From the NCBI GenBank assembly GCA_030426475.1, contig JAUHYR010000001.1, positions 62,001 through 126,000 on the forward strand: a stretch of 64,000 nucleotides of DNA, given 5' to 3'. A program made the position numbers and the translations under genes. The stretch comes from Bacteroidia bacterium (GTDB lineage: Bacteria; Bacteroidota; Bacteroidia; Flavobacteriales_E; Vicingaceae). The notes below the pieces were generated by a model. It did not search any database. It saw nothing but the letters and a program-made list of their open reading frames with translations, and had not been told where the DNA came from. Each line of letters starts with the position of its first letter. Position 1 is the first letter of the stretch. This document shows, in pieces, positions 60,689 to 64,000 of the stretch.

Positions 60689-61948
60689 TTATCTACTTAA
60701 GGTAAAGAACCCTTGATGCGTATAAGTTTCACAGTCGGTTCCTTCTGCTGTAAAGTAGTAGTAATATGTTCCCTCAGCAGCTTTTTTGCCTGCTAATGTT
60801 TTACCATCCCAAGAGCCGCTTACATCAGTCCATGAATACACTTTTTTCCCCCATCTATCATAAATTTGTACATCAATAGAGGTTAAATCCTGTGTTCCAA
60901 AGTGAAACAAATCATTTTTTCCGTCTCCATTAGGTGTAAAGATGTTTGTCCGAATAATATTAGGGGTTGGTGGTGGCGATGGCGTGACGTTGACGACCGT
61001 ATCCTTTGTACACCCATTTTCTGAAGTAATGGTTAATTTCATCGTAAAGGAACTTCCATCTCTCGGGAAGTTTCTAAACTCCGGGTTAGGGCCAATAGTA
61101 TCAATATTTCCATCATTATTAAAATCCCACTCCCATTTGGTTACGTTTCCTGTACTTGTAGAAGTTTCTGCCCCTCCGGTAAACACTATTTCATGGCAGT
61201 AAGTAACTTCAGAAAAACTTGGCCTTGGAAGAGGTGCTACAGTAAATGTAAAAGCAGTGTCAATACAGCTATAGTAAACAGAGCAAACTGAAACAATAGG
61301 CGCCAAAGTATTATTTAATGCTAAAAAAGGAGCTATATTACCTGCACCACTTGAGCCTAAACCTATAGTTGTATCACTATTGCTCCAAGTATATACAACT
61401 CCAGGTTGTGGTGGAAATATAACTGGAGGGAATGAATCCCCTGCACAAACAGTTAAATTAGAAACAGGTAAAGATGATTTTCCACAAGGTACAGTAAAAG
61501 TACCCGAGCTAGCAGGATACATATTACATCCATCAGAGGTAAAAGCAGTACTTCCTGAGATTACACTAAATGATACCGGAACGCCACAAGGAACGGTAGG
61601 GAAATCGTAACTAACCCAGTCATTATAATAATTTGCTGTTTGTGGGCCTGTTCCAGGGCAGCTTGCAAATACCGTTAATGGAGTGGCACAGCCTGGAAGT
61701 TTTGATGCAGGTGTGTCTTGTAAATTGACAAGAGGAGATCCTGTATAAGTTGTAGTTACACCATTTACTGTAACGGAGATAGTCATTGTTGTAGTCGAAG
61801 GGTCTTCGGTTGAATGCCAATGTTCTAAGTATAACCTTAAAACATCATCACAGTTTACACAATATCCTATTTGTACAACATGGGCATTAGTGTTTTTTGA
61901 TACAATAAGTACAAACAAAAAAGGAAGTAAAAGAAGTATTTTTCTCAT
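60689..61948 (-). CDS. Secreted PKD protein with gliding-motility-type C-terminal domain
   Basis: A 419-residue exported protein. A signal peptide (MRKILLLLPFLFVLIVSKNTNA) is followed by a cysteine-rich N-terminal domain, a PKD-like region (about 235-310) with KWEWDFNNDGNID, and a C-terminal type B sorting domain (about 325-419) beginning IFTPNGDGKNDLFHF and ending HQGFFTLSR. The domain order marks it as a T9SS substrate anchored to the surface. I chose ATG 61948; an in-frame start at 61972 adds eight residues. It lies just downstream of the repeat protein, which it resembles. Confidence 0.9.
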   Translation of the reverse strand: MRKILLLLPFLFVLIVSKNTNAHVVQIGYCVNCDDVLRLYLEHWHSTEDPSTTTMTISVTVNGVTTTYTGSPLVNLQDTPASKLPGCATPLTVFASCPGTGPQTANYYNDWVSYDFPTVPCGVPVSFSVISGSTAFTSDGCNMYPASSGTFTVPCGKSSLPVSNLTVCAGDSFPPVIFPPQPGVVYTWSNSDTTIGLGSSGAGNIAPFLALNNTLAPIVSVCSVYYSCIDTAFTFTVAPLPRPSFSEVTYCHEIVFTGGAETSTSTGNVTKWEWDFNNDGNIDTIGPNPEFRNFPRDGSSFTMKLTITSENGCTKDTVVNVTPSPPPTPNIIRTNIFTPNGDGKNDLFHFGTQDLTSIDVQIYDRWGKKVYSWTDVSGSWDGKTLAGKKAAEGTYYYYFTAEGTDCETYTHQGFFTLSR

Positions 61949-62013
61949 AGCATTTAGTTTAATCCGTAACAAGACTCTAAAAATAATTAAAAGGTTGCAT
62001 ATAAAGGGAAAAA

Positions 62014-64000
62014 TTATCTAATCAGCGTAAAGGCTCCTTTTCTGCCGTACGTTTTTCCATCAATTCCTTCGGCATTAATTAAGTAATAATAAGTTCCGTC
62101 AGGAGAATCTTTACCGGAAGGAGCCTTTCCATTCCAATAGCCATCAACTCCTTCCCAAGAATACATCTCAAGCCCCCATCGGTCATAAATTTGAACATTT
62201 AATGAGTTTAAGTTTATTGATGTTATTTTAAAGACATCATTTTTTCCATCACCGTTAGGTGTAAATACATTTGGAATTAAAATACTTGACTCGTCAATAA
62301 CTTCAATAATTACTCTAGCTGTATCCCAACAAATACCATCGTTAACTATTAACAAAACATTGTAGGTTCCGGATGGAAAAGTTTGAGTTGATGTAAAAGA
62401 GGTGTCTGTAGTTCCGTTATTAAAATCCCAAAAATAATTGGTTGCTCCAGTACTTCCGTTTCCAAAAAACACAGTTAAAGGAGACAGTCCGGTTTCAGGG
62501 CTTGCATTTATTTGTGCAATTACTTCATGAATATTTATAGTTTGTGTTTGGGACTCGGCACATGGACTAGTTCCGACAGTATATGTCAAACTAATATTTG
62601 TATTGCCAAGACCAGAAGGATTTAAATAATTCCCATTAACACCCGGGCCACTCCATGTTCCACCAGGAGTTCCTGTAACAAGGCTGCTTAAATCTACTAA
62701 TCCATAATTTGCACAAATCGGACTTGGGTTAGTCCAAGAAGGGTCTACATCAGGATAAACAATTATAGTTTGTGTAAGCGTGTCTTGACAAGGAATATTT
62801 CCTATAGTATAAGTAATATTTTGGGTTCCCGCATTTGGATTAAACATATTGCCCGTTACACCATTCCCACTCCAAGTTCCTCCCGGTGTACCAGTAAGAA
62901 GACTATCCAAATTAATAGTACCATTTACAGCACAAATTGGGCTAGGGTTAGTCCAAGACGCATCTACTGAAACTACCGTAATCGTTTGGGTAAAAGTTTC
63001 TTGGCAAGGGGCTGTTCCGACTGTATAAGTTACGCTTTGTGTTCCAGCCGCAGGGTTAAAGGTGTTTCCCGTCACACCATTTCCACTCCATGTTCCCCCA
63101 ATGGTTCCAGTAACTAAACTATCCAGATTAATTATTCCGGAAGCTAAGCATATTGGACTAGGATTAGTCCAAGAAGAATCTACATCAGGAACAACATTAA
63201 TAGTTTGTGTTAGTGACTTTTGACAAGGAGCCCAGCCAACGGTATAAGTTATACTTTGTGAGCCAAAAGCAGGAGAAAAATTATTTCCTACAACCCCTGT
63301 TCCACTCCAAGTTCCTCCCGTTGTTCCAGTAATTAAATTATTTAAATTTATCGGTCCGCCTGAAGCGCAAAGTGGGCTAGGGTTAGTCCAAGAAGAATCT
63401 ACTAAAGGGTTTACAGTTATGGTGTAAGTTACTGCCGTTCCAAAGCACCCGTTATTAACAGGGGTAACTGTTATAGTTGAGGTTACAGGGGTACTGCCGG
63501 TATTATTAGCCGTAAAACCAGGAGTATTTCCCGTGCCAGATGCGCCTAAACCAATTGATGTATTACTATTTGTCCAATTTGTAGTGGCTGTTGTGGGGTT
63601 AGTCGTATAATTTGAAGCCGGGATAGGGTCTCCATGACATACAACAATATTGCCTGGTTGTGTCATAGTAGGAGTTGACGCCCCCCCAGTTGAACAATTT
63701 AATAGACTTGAAAATTGGTTTGCTATAAAGTCAATAAGAGTATTATTATTAGGAGTTCCTAATATCCCGGTAGCAGTACATGACCCAGATGTTGGAAAAA
63801 TGTTAAAGTCTCCCGTACCAATTAGCGCTCCTTTACCGGAAATCATATCACAATTTCTAAATTGCACACCAATAATATCTCCAGTTGTTATTGTTCCACC
63901 ACATACATTATTGGCGCCAAATAAAACATTTACCGCAGGAGTTCCGGGAAAGGGTCTTGCTGCTGCACCATGGACATTCATAGGCGTACATCCATTACTG
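62014..64000 (-). CDS. Large repeat adhesin-like protein with gliding-motility C-terminal domain, 5' end missing
   Basis: The frame is open from the window edge (64000) to the stop at 62014, at least 661 residues; the true start lies outside. An apparent ATG at 63981 is internal. A domain resembling other T9SS surface proteins (VCHGDPIPASNYTTN) precedes four tandem repeats of about 72 residues, one PKD domain (IINASPETGLSPLTVFFGN) and a C-terminal type B sorting domain (PNVFTPNGDGKNDVFKI, ending RKGAFTLIR). Such proteins are exported by T9SS and linked to the outer membrane; an adhesive role is inference. Confidence 0.88.
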   Translation of the reverse strand, partial: SNGCTPMNVHGAAARPFPGTPAVNVLFGANNVCGGTITTGDIIGVQFRNCDMISGKGALIGTGDFNIFPTSGSCTATGILGTPNNNTLIDFIANQFSSLLNCSTGGASTPTMTQPGNIVVCHGDPIPASNYTTNPTTATTNWTNSNTSIGLGASGTGNTPGFTANNTGSTPVTSTITVTPVNNGCFGTAVTYTITVNPLVDSSWTNPSPLCASGGPINLNNLITGTTGGTWSGTGVVGNNFSPAFGSQSITYTVGWAPCQKSLTQTINVVPDVDSSWTNPSPICLASGIINLDSLVTGTIGGTWSGNGVTGNTFNPAAGTQSVTYTVGTAPCQETFTQTITVVSVDASWTNPSPICAVNGTINLDSLLTGTPGGTWSGNGVTGNMFNPNAGTQNITYTIGNIPCQDTLTQTIIVYPDVDPSWTNPSPICANYGLVDLSSLVTGTPGGTWSGPGVNGNYLNPSGLGNTNISLTYTVGTSPCAESQTQTINIHEVIAQINASPETGLSPLTVFFGNGSTGATNYFWDFNNGTTDTSFTSTQTFPSGTYNVLLIVNDGICWDTARVIIEVIDESSILIPNVFTPNGDGKNDVFKITSINLNSLNVQIYDRWGLEMYSWEGVDGYWNGKAPSGKDSPDGTYYYLINAEGIDGKTYGRKGAFTLIR
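62524..63402 (-). repeat. Four tandem ~72-residue repeats inside the T9SS adhesin-like gene
   Basis: Counting from the ATG at 63981, repeats start at residues 194, 267, 339 and 412, with periods of 73, 72 and 73. Each begins VD-x-SWTNPSP and contains TGT-x-GGTWSG, then TYTVG-x-x-PC and TQTI. The last repeat is slightly longer. The consensus keeps two cysteines per unit. Confidence 0.9.

Noticed and set aside
1-64000. CRISPR arrays, insertion sequences, prophages, tRNA or rRNA genes
   Set aside because: No direct repeats with spacers, transposase, integrase, phage structural gene or cloverleaf-like sequence was recognised by eye; a dedicated search could still reveal a tRNA.

Overview
This 64 kb window is a chromosomal stretch of a low-GC bacterium of the phylum Bacteroidota, most likely order Flavobacteriales. 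The evidence is consistent: type IX secretion (T9SS) C-terminal sorting domains and gliding-motility-type C-termini, DUF4837, DUF5686, DUF6435 and DUF3108 family proteins, many short lipoproteins, and the Bacteroidota housekeeping promoter element TAnnTTTG in front of many genes. Shine-Dalgarno sequences are rarely evident and TTG/GTG starts are frequent. No tRNA, rRNA, CRISPR array, insertion sequence or prophage was recognised. Genes are very tightly packed; the longest stretch without a gene is about 200 bases (52767-52968).

Layout. 0-5.5 kb: minus-strand operon tatA-gatA-lytic transglycosylase-DUF4837 lipoprotein-GT2 glycosyltransferase-secreted protein (cut by the left edge). 5.5-12.9 kb: giant NtrY-like sensor kinase, rnpA, S41 protease and an O-antigen-ligase-type membrane protein, overlapping or nearly touching. 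12.9-15.9 kb: comB, gcvT and a glycosyltransferase. 15.9-23 kb: plus-strand surface-sugar region with a UDP-sugar 4,6-dehydratase, ndk, a glycosyltransferase and a complete GDP-D-glycero-D-manno-heptose gene set (hddA, gmhA, a GNAT acetyltransferase, and one protein fusing HddC to GmhB). 23-24.4 kb: small proteins and a Dps ferritin. 24.4-31.5 kb: conserved membrane island RDD / SpoIIM / DUF4129 / DUF4350 / MoxR / DUF58. 31.5-36.8 kb: EF-hand membrane protein, RNase HI (apparent CTG start), lipoprotein, lipB, serine hydrolase, predicted exonuclease. 36.9-46.2 kb: double ABC ATPase, ACMSD-type amidohydrolase, PLP dehydratase, mog, hemB, desaturase, T9SS M28 peptidase, kbl. 46.3-52.8 kb: glycyl-tRNA synthetase with lipoproteins, a biotin carrier protein, T9SS M43 metalloprotease. 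53-64 kb: DUF5686 outer-membrane protein, radical SAM/SPASM protein, dusB, M23 peptidase overlapping tryptophan 2,3-dioxygenase, DUF3108 protein, and two large adhesin-like proteins with gliding-motility C-termini, the last cut by the right edge.

How genes work together: the heptose and glycosyltransferase genes feed envelope polysaccharide or S-layer-type glycans. The MoxR island probably forms a membrane-associated AAA/VWA-like machine. TDO and ACMSD indicate tryptophan breakdown by the kynurenine route. The T9SS substrates imply that the secretion machinery is encoded elsewhere. The best leads are the RNase HI start, the heptose fusion with a degenerate zinc loop, the MoxR-SpoIIM island, and the cluster of near-leaderless starts.
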